A program made the translations under genes and the position numbers. 17,405 nt of DNA from contig QFOL01000048.1 in the NCBI GenBank assembly GCA_003241215.1, positions 1 through 17,405 on the forward strand. Direction: 5' to 3'. This document shows, one piece after another, positions 7,301 to 15,780 of the stretch (position 1 is its first letter; the number at the start of each line of letters is the position of its first letter). The notes under the pieces are model-generated. The model saw only the letters and a program-made list of their open reading frames with translations. It had not been told where the DNA came from and ran no database searches. The DNA comes from Agrobacterium fabrum. Its GTDB lineage: Bacteria; Pseudomonadota; Alphaproteobacteria; Rhizobiales; Rhizobiaceae.

Positions 7301-8266
7301 ATGAACATGATGCGCACGGCAATGCTTCTGGCCTTCATGACCGCATTGTTCATGGGTGTCGGTTTTCTGATTGGCGGCAAGGGGGGCATGATGATTGCAC
7401 TGCTCATCGCCGCCGGTATGAATCTCTTTTCCTATTGGAATTCGGATAGGATGGTTCTCTCCGCCTATCACGCGCGGGAGATCGATGAAGCGAATGCGCC
7501 CGAATTTTTTCACATGATCCGCGATCTATCGCAGAATGCCGGCCTGCCAATGCCGAAGGTCTATATTTACGACAGCCCGCAGCCCAATGCTTTCGCCACC
7601 GGTCGAAATCCGCAGAACGCGGCTGTCGCCGCCTCGACCGGACTGCTGGAACGCCTGACGCCGGAGGAAGTGGCCGGTGTCATGGCGCATGAACTCGCGC
7701 ATGTGCAGAACCGCGATACATTGACCATGACGATAACAGCCACGCTGGCGGGTGCGATATCCATGCTCGGCAATTTTGCTTTCTTCTTTGGTGGCAACAG
7801 GGAAAATAATAATAACCCGCTGGGTTTCATCGGCGTCTTGGTCGCAATGATCGTGGCGCCGCTGGCGGCAATGCTGGTGCAGATGGCGATCAGCCGCACG
7901 CGGGAATATTCAGCCGACCGGCGGGGCGCGGAAATCTGCGGCAACCCGCTCTGGCTCGCCTCGGCCCTGCAAAAAATCTCGGGCATGGCTCAGCGCATTC
8001 ACAATGATGACGCCGAACGCAATCCGGCGACGGCGCATATGTTCATCATCAATCCCCTCTCCGGCGAGCGCATGGATAATCTCTTTTCCACCCATCCAAA
8101 TACGGAGAACCGCGTGGCGGCACTGCACGCCATGGCGCAGGAGTTTTCGCCGCGAGGATCGACGCTGCCGCCCTCGGGTGATAGACCCTTGCGCAAAGCA
8201 GGCTCCGTACCCAAAACAGGCTGGGGACGAGGCGATGAAAACGAGCGCAAGGGACCGTGGTCTTGA
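7301..8266 (+). CDS. htpX: Zinc metalloprotease HtpX homologue
   Basis: Integral inner-membrane M48-family zinc protease that takes part in quality control of membrane proteins. The 321 residues are slightly longer than E. coli HtpX (293), with a hydrophilic C-terminal tail after about 285. Two N-terminal transmembrane helices span about 5-46, and two more hydrophobic segments lie at about 144-163 and 175-197. The catalytic HELAH (130-134) supplies two histidine ligands and the general-base glutamate. E202 in S-R-T-R-E-Y-S-A-D is the expected third ligand. AAGGAG at 7285-7290 lies 10 nt before ATG 7301; nearby ATGs at 7307 and 7310 are less well placed. The 3' end overlaps rsmB by 10 bp if the GTG start is used there, implying co-transcription and coupling. 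Confidence 0.95.
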   Translation: MNMMRTAMLLAFMTALFMGVGFLIGGKGGMMIALLIAAGMNLFSYWNSDRMVLSAYHAREIDEANAPEFFHMIRDLSQNAGLPMPKVYIYDSPQPNAFATGRNPQNAAVAASTGLLERLTPEEVAGVMAHELAHVQNRDTLTMTITATLAGAISMLGNFAFFFGGNRENNNNPLGFIGVLVAMIVAPLAAMLVQMAISRTREYSADRRGAEICGNPLWLASALQKISGMAQRIHNDDAERNPATAHMFIINPLSGERMDNLFSTHPNTENRVAALHAMAQEFSPRGSTLPPSGDRPLRKAGSVPKTGWGRGDENERKGPWS

Positions 8267-9648
8267 CATCCGATATTCAGAATAAGCCGGTGCGGTCCAG
8301 AAAACCGAGGCCGGGAAATGGAAGGGGCCGTGAAGACGGCCCTTCGTCTTTCCAGGATAAGCCGGGCCTTGCCGCGCGCATTGCCGCCACCCGCATTCTG
8401 GCGGCCGTGCTTGAGAAGAAGACTTCACTCGATGGAATGCTCGATAGCGAAAACGGCAATCCCATCTACCGCGCCCTGTCCGTTGCGGACCGGGCGCTCG
8501 TGAGGGCCATCGTCAACAGCGCGCTTCGCCATCTTCCCCGCATCGAGGCGGCGTTGTCGATGCTGCTTGACGGCCCGCTACCGCAGGGTGCGCGGTCGCT
8601 GCATCATGTTCTTGTCGTCGGTGCGGCGCAGATGCTCTATCTTGATGTGCCCGATCATTCCGCTGTCGATCTGGCGGTGGAGCAGGCTCACCGCGATCCG
8701 CGCAATCGCCGTTTCGTCAAACTGGTCAATGCCGTGCTCAGACGACTCGGCCGTGAAAAAACGGAGATTGAAAAGGCGATCGCCGATGTTGCGGTGCTGC
8801 CGGATTGGTTCTATGCGCGGCTCGTTTCGGCTTATGGCGATGAGGTGGCTCAGAGGATTTCGGAGGCGCAGCTGACGCCCTCTTCCATTGATCTTACGGT
8901 CAAGGCCGATCCCGCTCTTTGGGCGGAGAAACTGGGCGGCACGCTCATGCCGAATGGCAGCGTGCGCCTGGGGGAATTTGAAGGTCAGATTCCGTCGCTC
9001 GACGGTTTTGCCGAGGGCGCATGGTGGGTGCAGGATCTTGCGGCCAGCATGCCGGTCAGGCTGCTCGGCGATATCTCCGGCAAACGCGTCGCCGATCTCT
9101 GCGCTGCGCCGGGTGGCAAGACCGCTCAGCTTGCTCTGGCGGGCGCCAGGGTAACGGCGCTGGACCAGTCCGGCAATCGCCTCCGCCGCCTGCGGGAAAA
9201 TCTCGACCGGCTTGGCCTCAAGGCTGAAACGGTGGAGGCTAACATGCTGAAGTATCAGCCGGAGCAGCTTTTCGACGCTGTTCTTCTCGATGCACCCTGT
9301 TCTTCCACAGGAACACTCCGCAAGCATCCCGATGTCTGCTGGACCAAGGATGAAAACGACATTGCCAAGCTTGCCGCGCTTCAGGGCCAGATGCTGCGGC
9401 ATGCGCTGACCCTGGTAGGTTCCGGCGGCCTCGTGGTCTTCTCCAATTGTTCGCTCGATCCTTCCGAGGGCGAAGCGATGATTGCCGATGTTCTGGCGGA
9501 ACATCCGGGTGTCGAGCGTGTCGCCGTGCGCAGGGAGGATTGGCCCGGAATGGAGGCCGCGATCAGCACCGATGGCGATCTTCGCACGACGCCTGACATG
9601 TTCGGCGGCGTCGATGGGTTTTTTAGCAGTGTCTTGCGTAAGAAGTAG
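8257..9648 (+). CDS. rsmB: 16S rRNA (cytosine(967)-C(5))-methyltransferase RsmB-like (Sun/NOL1-NOP2 family)
   Basis: SAM-dependent RNA m5C methyltransferase. The 463 residues include an N-terminal NusB-like helical domain (about 38-165) preceded by a basic, low-complexity stretch (R/K/P/G, 10-26), which is the RsmB layout. The catalytic domain begins near WWVQD (256-260). SAM motif I is [14 protein letters not shown] at 280-293. Motif IV is [18 protein letters not shown] with C348, and motif VI is [14 protein letters not shown] with catalytic C398. The C-terminal [13 protein letters not shown] is typical. The start is ambiguous: GTG 8257, or TTG 8263, which overlaps the htpX TGA; AGGGA at 8250-8254 is 8 nt before TTG 8263 but only 2 nt before the GTG. 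The RsmB rather than RsmF assignment rests on the NusB domain. Confidence 0.92.
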   Translation: MVLTSDIQNKPVRSRKPRPGNGRGREDGPSSFQDKPGLAARIAATRILAAVLEKKTSLDGMLDSENGNPIYRALSVADRALVRAIVNSALRHLPRIEAALSMLLDGPLPQGARSLHHVLVVGAAQMLYLDVPDHSAVDLAVEQAHRDPRNRRFVKLVNAVLRRLGREKTEIEKAIADVAVLPDWFYARLVSAYGDEVAQRISEAQLTPSSIDLTVKADPALWAEKLGGTLMPNGSVRLGEFEGQIPSLDGFAEGAWWVQDLAASMPVRLLGDISGKRVADLCAAPGGKTAQLALAGARVTALDQSGNRLRRLRENLDRLGLKAETVEANMLKYQPEQLFDAVLLDAPCSSTGTLRKHPDVCWTKDENDIAKLAALQGQMLRHALTLVGSGGLVVFSNCSLDPSEGEAMIADVLAEHPGVERVAVRREDWPGMEAAISTDGDLRTTPDMFGGVDGFFSSVLRKK

Positions 9649-9773
9649 AAAAAAGCCAAGCTTTCGCGAATCATTAGATATTTATCGAAAACGTTCCGGT
9701 CGTCGCGGTTCACTGATAAAAACAAAACATGTGAAACGGGAAACACAGCTTGTTAGGGTCCTTTGCAGGCAGC

Positions 9774-11441
9774 ATGAATGCCGCCGGTCTTCTGTCGCGG
9801 ATGGCGTATCGTCATCTGTGTGTCGGCCTCACGCCTTTGCGTTTGCATATGTCGCGGTTTGCCAACCGCGTGCCCGATGGTCTGGTGGCCGCGCCGACCG
9901 ATCTCAGGGCAATCGATCCCTATTTCGCCGAGGAACTGTTGCGCGGCCGCATTGCACTGGCCGGGCGGGTGGTCGAAACCGCTGGCGCTTCGCCATTTCA
10001 GGTGGAGTATCCTTCGGCGGTTTTTGAAGAGCGGCTGCATGCATTCAGCTGGCTGCGGCATATTCGCTCGGATAAATCGAGCGAAGCCTGCAAACGGGCA
10101 CGCCGTATCGTTGCCGAGTGGATGGCACTTCACGGCAAACGGCTTACCGGGACCGCCTGGTCACCGGAAATTGCGGCGCAGCGGCTGATTGCCTGGCTTT
10201 CGCATTCTCCCGTGGTTTTGTATGAGGCCGATGTGGGTTTTTATCGCCGTTTCCTGAAAAGCCTTGCCTTCCACGTGCGTTATCTCGAGCGGATCGTCAA
10301 ACATGCGCCGGATGGCGAAGCGCGGCTGAGGATCAGGATCGCGCTTGCCATGGCTTCCATCGCCATGCCCACACGTTTGTCGCGGATCACCCGGAACGGA
10401 ACGAAGCTGGCTCAGGAAATGGAACGCCAGATTCTGCCCGATGGCGGGCATGTTTCCCGTAATCCGCGGGTGATGCTGGATTTGCTGCTCGATCTTCTGC
10501 CGCTGCGGCAAAGCTACATCAACCTCGGCCATGATCTGCCCCCCGGTCTGGTGCCGGCGATTGACCGGATGTTTCCGGCGATCCGGTTTTTCCGGCATCA
10601 GGGCGGCGATCTCGCCTTGTTCAACGGTGCGACGGCGACGCTTGCCAACGAACTCGTTTCCGTGCTGCGTTACGATGAAACCGCCGGCCGACCATCAAGG
10701 GTCCTTCCGGATGTCAATTATCACCGGCTTGCGACGGATGAGACGGTCATCATCGTGGACACGGGTCACCCCGGCTCGGCGGAACTTTCGCGCAGTGCCC
10801 ATTCAGGATGCCTGTCCTTCGAAATGTCCTGCGGCAAGAACCGGTTCATCGTCAATTCCGGTTTTCCGCGCAACGCCGCGCCGGAATATCAGCGGGCCAG
10901 TCGGTCCACTGCGGCGCATTCCACTGTTACGCTTGCGGATACTTCGTCTTGCAGATTGTCGCGTTCCAGGCTGCTTGGCCCGATCATGGTTTCAGGTGTG
11001 AGTGAGGTGGATAGCCGACGTGGAATGGATGCAAATGGTAGTGACGTGCTATGGGCGTCCCATGACGGCTATCTGCAGAATTTCGGCTGTTATCACGAGC
11101 GGGAGATAGAATTGAATGCGGCGGGCACCAAGATAAAAGGCCGTGACCTGCTTCGAGCGGATGAAAGTGCGACGAAGCTGCAGTTGCAGTCAGTCTCGGC
11201 CGTGTCGCGTTTCCATATTCATCCCCATATACAGCTGCACCAGCGGGATGAGGAGTCGGTCTATCTGGAGGCCATCGACGGAACCACCTGGCTGTTTTCC
11301 GCGCCTGGACTGGAGCTTTTTGTTACCGAGGATGTCTTCATGGCCGATGCATCGGGCATGCGTCCCTCGCAGCAGATCGAGCTTCCCTTCAATCTCGTGA
11401 ATACGCGGGAAATTCGCTGGCTGATCGAACGTCAAGCCTAG
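9774..11441 (+). CDS. Heparinase II/III family protein, substrate unknown
   Basis: A 555-residue protein with the two-part heparinase II/III-like layout: an N-terminal alpha-helical toroid (about 80-290) and a C-terminal beta-sandwich (about 315-550). Visible family signatures are LPDGGHVSRNPR (221-232) and VDTGHPGSAELSRSAHSGCLSFEMS (328-352), the latter with the conserved histidine in S-A-H-S-G. Further signatures are NRFIVNSG (356-363) and RSTAAHSTVTL (377-387), equivalent to the R-S-T-x-A-H-N-T motif. Some relatives are polysaccharide lyases for uronate-containing polymers; activity here is not proven. No signal peptide is apparent, although the first 30 residues are weakly hydrophobic. 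ATG 9774 is chosen; an in-frame TTG at 9750 would add 8 residues without a better ribosome site. It sits between rsmB (125-bp gap) and purH (153-bp gap). Confidence 0.85.
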   Translation: MNAAGLLSRMAYRHLCVGLTPLRLHMSRFANRVPDGLVAAPTDLRAIDPYFAEELLRGRIALAGRVVETAGASPFQVEYPSAVFEERLHAFSWLRHIRSDKSSEACKRARRIVAEWMALHGKRLTGTAWSPEIAAQRLIAWLSHSPVVLYEADVGFYRRFLKSLAFHVRYLERIVKHAPDGEARLRIRIALAMASIAMPTRLSRITRNGTKLAQEMERQILPDGGHVSRNPRVMLDLLLDLLPLRQSYINLGHDLPPGLVPAIDRMFPAIRFFRHQGGDLALFNGATATLANELVSVLRYDETAGRPSRVLPDVNYHRLATDETVIIVDTGHPGSAELSRSAHSGCLSFEMSCGKNRFIVNSGFPRNAAPEYQRASRSTAAHSTVTLADTSSCRLSRSRLLGPIMVSGVSEVDSRRGMDANGSDVLWASHDGYLQNFGCYHEREIELNAAGTKIKGRDLLRADESATKLQLQSVSAVSRFHIHPHIQLHQRDEESVYLEAIDGTTWLFSAPGLELFVTEDVFMADASGMRPSQQIELPFNLVNTREIRWLIERQA

Positions 11442-11594
11442 GCAATTTTTCCGGCTCGGCCGGGCAAAAACTGCATAGTTCTCGCCGTTCTGCGTCCCCG
11501 CTGTTTATTAATGCGATAAGCTGTGTTAACGCGGCGGCAATTGCTGGATCATTCCCATTCCAGCCTGTCCTCCCCGTGAAACGGAGTATGCCCG

Positions 11595-13211
11595 ATGGCC
11601 GTCGCGTCCAAAAAAATTCCCGCCCCCGATAAGGTCAAAATCCGCACGGCGCTTCTTTCGGTGTCCGACAAGACGGACATCATCGAGCTGGCGACGGTGC
11701 TGTCGAAGCTCGGCGTCAAGCTGCTGTCGACCGGCGGAACGGCAAAAGCCATTGCCGAGGCCGGTCTGCCGGTGACGGATGTTTCCGATGCCACCAATTT
11801 TCCGGAGATCATGGACGGTCGCGTCAAGACCCTGCATCCGAATGTGCATGGCGGGCTGCTGGCCATCCGCGATGATGCCGAGCATGTCGAGGCGATGAAG
11901 GCGCATGGTATCGAGGCGATCGATCTATCCGTCATCAATCTCTATCCTTTTGAGGAAGTGCGCGCCAAGGGCGGCGATTATCCGACGACTGTCGAGAATA
12001 TCGACATTGGCGGCCCGGCGATGATCCGTGCTTCCGCCAAGAACCACGCCTATGTTACCGTCGTTACCGATCCTTCCGATTATCCTGACCTCGTTGAAGC
12101 CCTGCAGGCCGATGACGGTCAGACGTCCTATGCGCTGCGCCAGCGTTTCGCCGCCAAGGCCTATGCCCGCACGGCCGCCTATGACGCCGTGATTTCCAAC
12201 TGGTTCGCCGAGGCGCTTGCGATCGAGACGCCTGACTACCGCGCCATCGGCGGCGTGCTGAAGGAAAAGATGCGTTATGGCGAAAACCCGCATCAGAGCG
12301 CCGGCTTCTATCTGACGGGTGAAAAGCGCCCCGGCGTCGCAACCGCGACGCTTCTTCAGGGCAAGCAGCTTTCCTACAATAACATCAATGATACGGATGC
12401 CGCCTACGAACTCGTGGCGGAATTCCTGCCGGAAAACGCGCCGGCCGTTGCGATCATCAAACACGCCAATCCCTGCGGTGTTGCAACCGGTCCGACACTT
12501 GCCGAAGCCTATCGGCGGGCGCTGGCGTGCGATTCCGTTTCCGCCTTTGGCGGCGTTATCGCCCTGAACCGCACGCTTGATGCGGAAACGGCGGAAGAGA
12601 TCGTCAAGCTCTTCACCGAAGTCATCATTGCGCCCGATGTGACTGAAGAAGCCAAGTCCATTATTGCCCGAAAGCCGAACCTGCGCCTTCTGGCGGCCGG
12701 CGGCCTGCCGGATCCGCGCGCGGCCGGTATTACCGCGAAGACCGTCTCGGGCGGCCTGCTGGTGCAGAGCCGCGACAATGGCATGGTCGAGGATATGGAC
12801 CTCAAGGTCGTCACCAAGCGTGCGCCAACGTCGCAGGAACTTGAAGACATGAAGTTTGCCTTCAAGATCGCCAAGCATGTGAAGTCCAATGCCGTCATTT
12901 ACGCCAAGGATGGGCAGACCGCTGGCATCGGTGCCGGCCAGATGAGCCGTGTGGATTCGGCCCGTATCGCTGCCCAGAAGGCGGAAGATGCCGCCAAGGC
13001 TCTTGGCCTTGCCGAACCGTTGACGCGCGGCTCCGCCGTCGCTTCGGAAGCATTTTATCCCTTTGCCGACGGTTTGCTCGCCGCGATTGCTGCGGGTGCT
13101 ACCGCTGTCATCCAGCCGGGCGGCTCGATGCGCGATCAGGAAGTGATCGACGCCGCGAACGAGCATAATGTGGCAATGGTCTTTACCGGCATGCGCCACT
13201 TCCGCCACTAA
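11595..13211 (+). CDS. purH: Bifunctional AICAR formyltransferase/IMP cyclohydrolase PurH
   Basis: Catalyses the last two steps of de novo purine synthesis: formylation of AICAR by 10-formyltetrahydrofolate, then ring closure to IMP. At 538 residues it is of standard length. The N-terminal MGS-like cyclohydrolase domain (about 14-200) has [11 protein letters not shown] (19-29), [26 protein letters not shown] (74-90) and [17 protein letters not shown] (135-151). The formyltransferase domain carries [10 protein letters not shown] (227-236) and the catalytic K289-H290 within [15 protein letters not shown] at 11583-11586 lies 8 nt before ATG 11595; ATG 11588 is out of frame. A strong terminator follows the stop by 25 bp. 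The 153-bp upstream gap holds two short hairpins (11446-11470 and 11543-11564) but no promoter I can defend. Confidence 0.98.
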   Translation: MAVASKKIPAPDKVKIRTALLSVSDKTDIIELATVLSKLGVKLLSTGGTAKAIAEAGLPVTDVSDATNFPEIMDGRVKTLHPNVHGGLLAIRDDAEHVEAMKAHGIEAIDLSVINLYPFEEVRAKGGDYPTTVENIDIGGPAMIRASAKNHAYVTVVTDPSDYPDLVEALQADDGQTSYALRQRFAAKAYARTAAYDAVISNWFAEALAIETPDYRAIGGVLKEKMRYGENPHQSAGFYLTGEKRPGVATATLLQGKQLSYNNINDTDAAYELVAEFLPENAPAVAIIKHANPCGVATGPTLAEAYRRALACDSVSAFGGVIALNRTLDAETAEEIVKLFTEVIIAPDVTEEAKSIIARKPNLRLLAAGGLPDPRAAGITAKTVSGGLLVQSRDNGMVEDMDLKVVTKRAPTSQELEDMKFAFKIAKHVKSNAVIYAKDGQTAGIGAGQMSRVDSARIAAQKAEDAAKALGLAEPLTRGSAVASEAFYPFADGLLAAIAAGATAVIQPGGSMRDQEVIDAANEHNVAMVFTGMRHFRH

Positions 13212-13236
13212 GCGCGGAAACAACCAGGAATAACGA

Positions 13237-13262
13237 AGGCCCGGAAATCGCTTTCCGGGCCT
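13237..13262 (+). terminator. Strong bidirectional terminator after purH
   Basis: A perfect 11-bp GC-rich stem (13237-13247 with 13252-13262) and a TCGC tetraloop are followed by CTTGTTT. The minus strand reads into CGTTATTCC, so it can also stop transcription from the convergent uxaA-like gene that ends at 13298. Confidence 0.88.
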
Positions 13263-13264
13263 CT

Positions 13265-13280
13265 TGTTTCACGTGGGACA
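13265..13280. other. parS: Degenerate parS-like site downstream of purH
   Basis: TGTTTCACGTGGGACA matches the parS consensus at 14 of 16 positions; the left half-site and central CACGTG are intact, and AA is replaced by GG at positions 12-13. It lies in the convergent intergenic space immediately after the purH terminator. It could be a weaker ParB site or a decaying one; binding is inferred. Confidence 0.55.
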
Positions 13281-13297
13281 GTCTTGGTGCCGCAGGT

Positions 13298-14830
13298 TCA
13301 GGTCACCGCCCCGACCTGCCACGGCACAAATTCATTGTCGCCGTAGTCGTAAATCTCGCTGACGGTCTTGTCGCCGGAAGCAACGGCGAGAATATGCTCG
13401 AAAATTCGTTTGCCGGATTCCTCAATGGTTTCCGCACCGGTGACGATCTCGCCGCAGTTCAGATCCATGTCTTCCTTCATGTGTTCATACATTTCGGAAT
13501 TGGTGGCGATCTTGATGCAGGGCGCCGGCTTGAAGCCTGAAACCGAGCCACGGCCGGTGGTGAAACAGATGACGTTGCAGCCGCCGGCGACCTGGCCGGT
13601 GACGGCAACGGGATCATAGCCGGGCGTATCCATGAAGACGAAACCCTGTTCCGTTACGGTCTCGGCAAATTCATAAACCGCCTTCAGCGGCATGGAGCCT
13701 CCCTTGGCGACCGCGCCCAGTGATTTCTCCAGAATGGTCGTCAGGCCGCCCAGCTTGTTGCCGTGAGAGGGGTTGTTGTTGAGTTCATCGCCATTGCGGG
13801 CCGTATAGTCCCGCCACCAGTCGATGCGCTGCAGCAGTTTCTCGGCCACGGCGGGTGTGACGGCGCGTTTTGTCAGCAGATGCTCGGCGCCATAAATCTC
13901 CGGCGTTTCCGAGAGGACGGTGGTGCCGCCGTTGCGGACGATGAGATCGGATGCATAGCCCAGGGCCGGATTGGCGGATATGCCTGAATAACCATCCGAG
14001 CCACCACATTCCAGCGCCACTTTCAGCTTGGAGAGCGGCTGTTCAGTGCGGCGGGCGGCATTGACCATCGGCAGCATGGCCCTGATCTCGGCAATTGCCG
14101 CATCGATCGTCTTGCGGGTGCCGCCATGCTGCTGGATCGTCATGGTGCGCAGCCGCTCCCCCTCTTCCATCTTGTAATGTTCGAGGATGGGTGCGATCTG
14201 GTTGGTTTCACAGCCAAGGCCGATCAGCAGAATGCCGCCGAAATTGGGATGGCGGGCATAGCCCTGGATGGTACGGATCAGCAGGCGGTAACCTTCCGAT
14301 TTGGTATTCAGCGCGCAGCCGCCGCCATGGGTCAGTGCGACGACGCCATCGACATTGTCGAAACCATCAAGGCCGCCCTGCTTGTTGAAATAATCCGCGA
14401 TATAACGCGACACCGTGGCGGAACAGTTCACCGAAGCGATGACGCCGATATAGTTTCGTGTCCCAACACCGCCGAGGCCGCGGTCATAACCCCTGAACGT
14501 CCGGCGCTCGGCTTCCGGCACCATGCCCTTTTCTTCGATATCAACGCTGAACTGATGTGCGTGTTCGGAAGGCACCATGGCGAGATTGTGCAGGTGCACG
14601 TGCCGGCCGGGCTCGATATCCTGGGTGGCGATACCGATGACCTGTCCGTATTTCAGCACCTCATCGCCCGATTTGATGAATTTGAGCGCCACCTTGTGCC
14701 CGCGCCCGATCAGCTCGAGCGCCGCCAGACCGCCCCTGCCCGTCGCGCCGCCGGCCGGAATGGACCGGCGCGCCACCGCGACATTGTCGTTGGCGTTCAG
14801 CAAAATGGTTGCCTCGGAATTCTCACTCAC
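13298..14830 (-). CDS. uxaA: UxaA-family altronate dehydratase-like enzyme
   Basis: Member of the altronate/galactarate dehydratase family (metal-dependent sugar-acid dehydratases); UxaA converts D-altronate to 2-keto-3-deoxygluconate in galacturonate breakdown. The 510 residues comprise an N-terminal SAF domain (about 13-87, ending HVHLHN at 77-82) and the large C-terminal catalytic region. Conserved stretches include RNYIGV (125-130), THGGGC (167-172), HPNFGGILLIGLGCE (194-208), LECGGSDGYSGISANPALG (273-291), NPSHGNKLGGLTTILEKSLG (353-372) and CFTTGRGSVSGF (422-433). The layout follows E. coli UxaA closely, but UxaA has H-T-Y-G-C where this has H-G-G-G-C. The start is GTG 14830, supported by a strong SD 7 nt upstream. 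It lies 42 bp behind the GntR gene, probably in one operon. The exact substrate (altronate, galactarate or another hexonate) is not determined. Confidence 0.82.
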   Translation of the reverse strand: MSENSEATILLNANDNVAVARRSIPAGGATGRGGLAALELIGRGHKVALKFIKSGDEVLKYGQVIGIATQDIEPGRHVHLHNLAMVPSEHAHQFSVDIEEKGMVPEAERRTFRGYDRGLGGVGTRNYIGVIASVNCSATVSRYIADYFNKQGGLDGFDNVDGVVALTHGGGCALNTKSEGYRLLIRTIQGYARHPNFGGILLIGLGCETNQIAPILEHYKMEEGERLRTMTIQQHGGTRKTIDAAIAEIRAMLPMVNAARRTEQPLSKLKVALECGGSDGYSGISANPALGYASDLIVRNGGTTVLSETPEIYGAEHLLTKRAVTPAVAEKLLQRIDWWRDYTARNGDELNNNPSHGNKLGGLTTILEKSLGAVAKGGSMPLKAVYEFAETVTEQGFVFMDTPGYDPVAVTGQVAGGCNVICFTTGRGSVSGFKPAPCIKIATNSEMYEHMKEDMDLNCGEIVTGAETIEESGKRIFEHILAVASGDKTVSEIYDYGDNEFVPWQVGAVT

Positions 14831-14837
14831 TGGTTTT

Positions 14838-14846
14838 CCTCCTCCC
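14838..14846 (-). promoter_or_regulatory. Ribosome binding site fixing the GTG start of the uxaA-like gene
   Basis: The minus strand reads GGGAGGAGG, 7 nt before GTG 14830. This near-ideal Shine-Dalgarno sequence supports a non-ATG start in the gap between the regulator and the enzyme. Confidence 0.8.
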
Positions 14847-14872
14847 GGTATATTGCCTGCTATGTTTCTAGA

Positions 14873-15565
14873 TCAGTTTTCGACCCAGCGTCTCTTCGAA
14901 CCTTCCAGATGGATATGCATGGCGGCCTGCGCCAGCAGCGGGTCTTTCAGTTCAAGCGCCGCCAGAATGGCCTCGTGTTCTTGAAGCGCATGGGTCCAGG
15001 TATCGCGGTCTTCGAATTTCACGCGAAGCTGGGCCGAAATGGGGCTGTGGCGCTCATCGAAAAGGTTCGCCACCATTCGGGTGAGAACGCTGTTACCGGA
15101 TTGCTCGGCGATAGTGACGTGAAACAGCCGATCCTGATCCAGAGGCTTGCGACCGGCCTCGATTTCCCGCTGCATGGTATTGAGTATCTGGCGGAGGGTC
15201 GCGATTGTCTCATCGGTCATCCGGCTTGCCGCCAGAACGATGGTTGCTCCCTCCAGCGCGGCACGCGCCTGCATCAGTTCGGAGGGGCTGTCACCCAGCG
15301 ACTTGGTATGATGGGTCGTCTGCAGCGCTTCCGTCGATACATAAACGCCCGAGCCCATGCGAATTTCGACGGTGTTATCGATTTCAAGCGCAATCAGCGC
15401 TTCGCGCAAGGAGGGCCGCGATACACCGAGCTTCTGCGCCAGCTCCCGCTCAGCGGGAAGCCGCGTGCCGGGCAGGAATTCGCCGATATCGATGAGTTCA
15501 CGTATCTGGTCCGCAATCTGCTGATAAAGCCTGCGCGGTTCCGCTATTTTGGCCTGACCATTCAT
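14873..15565 (-). CDS. GntR-family transcriptional regulator, FadR subfamily (FCD domain)
   Basis: A 230-residue DNA-binding regulator. The N-terminal winged helix-turn-helix (about 11-77) reads LYQQIADQIRELI, then PGTRLPAERELAQKLGVSRPSLREALIALE and MGSGVYV, typical GntR motifs. The C-terminal all-helical FCD effector domain (about 97-222) has its presumed metal/ligand residues D145 and H149 (DRLFHVTIAEQSGN), H197 (EHEAILAAL) and H219 (HIHL). FCD proteins commonly sense small carboxylates or sugar acids, which fits the adjacent UxaA-like enzyme. ATG 15565 is preferred; an in-frame TTG at 15592 would add 9 residues. Neither has a strong ribosome site. It probably controls itself, the uxaA-like gene and the divergent ABC transporter. 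The ligand is unknown. Confidence 0.92.
   Translation of the reverse strand: MNGQAKIAEPRRLYQQIADQIRELIDIGEFLPGTRLPAERELAQKLGVSRPSLREALIALEIDNTVEIRMGSGVYVSTEALQTTHHTKSLGDSPSELMQARAALEGATIVLAASRMTDETIATLRQILNTMQREIEAGRKPLDQDRLFHVTIAEQSGNSVLTRMVANLFDERHSPISAQLRVKFEDRDTWTHALQEHEAILAALELKDPLLAQAAMHIHLEGSKRRWVEN
15549..15563 (+). repeat. Operator-like element, copy 1 (over the gntR start)
   Basis: TTGGCCTGACCATTC covers the first codons of the GntR gene and touches its ATG (15563-15565). It is one mismatch away from copy 3. Its core TGGCCTGACCA fits the FadR-subfamily pattern T-N-G-T-N3-A-C-N-A with one deviation (C for T). The repetition is seen; the operator role is inferred. Confidence 0.5.
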
Positions 15566-15599
15566 ATGTTTTCTGATGTGTCCTGTCCGCAATGTCTAT

Positions 15600-15610
15600 T
15601 TGGCCTTACC
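15600..15610 (+). repeat. Operator-like element, copy 2
   Basis: TTGGCCTTACC matches the first 11 bases of copy 1 at 10 positions and lies 37 bp further into the divergent control region. Confidence 0.4.
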
Positions 15611-15619
15611 GTAGCGCCA

Positions 15620-15635
15620 TGCGTAAAAATACGCA
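15620..15635. promoter_or_regulatory. Perfect 6-bp dyad in the gntR/ABC control region
   Basis: TGCGTA-AAAA-TACGCA is a perfect inverted repeat with a 4-nt spacer, containing GT...AC half-sites of the kind used by GntR-family proteins. The dyad is visible; which protein binds it is unknown. Confidence 0.4.
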
Positions 15636-15646
15636 AGAAATTACTT

Positions 15647-15668
15647 AACTATATGAATATATGTAGTT
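15647..15668. promoter_or_regulatory. AT-rich imperfect dyad, candidate operator or promoter core
   Basis: AACTATAT and ATGTAGTT (15647-15654 and 15661-15668) match as inverted arms at 7 of 8 positions around a 6-bp spacer. The stretch is the most AT-rich part of the divergent region and could hold -10 elements for either direction. Confidence 0.35.
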
Positions 15669-15732
15669 ATTATGGAATTGTCTTTGAACTTGTTTTTCGA
15701 CATCGGGGAGGCGCAATCAATTTTTGACCAGA

Positions 15733-15747
15733 TTGGCTTGACCATTC
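15733..15747 (+). repeat. Operator-like element, copy 3
   Basis: TTGGCTTGACCATTC is identical to copy 1 except at one position. A separate TTGACCA occurs 14 bp earlier (15724-15730 versus 15738-15744). TTGACC here could alternatively be read as a -35 box for the transporter operon. Confidence 0.5.
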
Positions 15748-15767
15748 TGTAAAACCGGCCTAACCAT

Positions 15768-15780
15768 TTGGCCTGTTCAT
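15768..15780 (+). repeat. Operator-like element, copy 4 (weak)
   Basis: TTGGCCTGTTCAT matches copy 1 at 11 of 13 positions and lies 41 bp before the ABC ATPase start. It is the weakest of the four copies. Confidence 0.3.

Noticed and set aside
8578..9504. 308-codon open frame on the minus strand
   Set aside because: It is antisense to rsmB and shows only mirror-frame codon bias.
9728..9737. CATGTGAAAC before the heparinase gene, resembling a parS half-site
   Set aside because: The central CACGTG is altered to CATGTG and the left half is unrelated.
11446..11470. Hairpin after the heparinase gene considered as a terminator
   Set aside because: The stem is only 5 GC pairs, the flanking T5/A5 runs pair only with a two-base bulge, and no U-tract follows on the plus strand.
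11574..11583. CCCGTGAAAC before purH, resembling a parS half-site
   Set aside because: Only the right half matches; the left half and centre do not.
11925..13223. 432-codon open frame on the minus strand
   Set aside because: It is fully antisense to purH, whose motifs are intact; the product is low-complexity (G/R/H/I-rich) with no family signature.
15111..15126. parS-like right half (ACGTGAAACA) inside the gntR gene
   Set aside because: The left half mismatches at five positions, so the palindrome needed for ParB binding is lost; expected by chance.
14126..15727. 533-codon open frame on the plus strand
   Set aside because: It lies antisense to the uxaA-like and GntR genes, spans their junction, has no recognisable domains, and the opposite strand has clear family motifs throughout. 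It is a GC-driven shadow frame.
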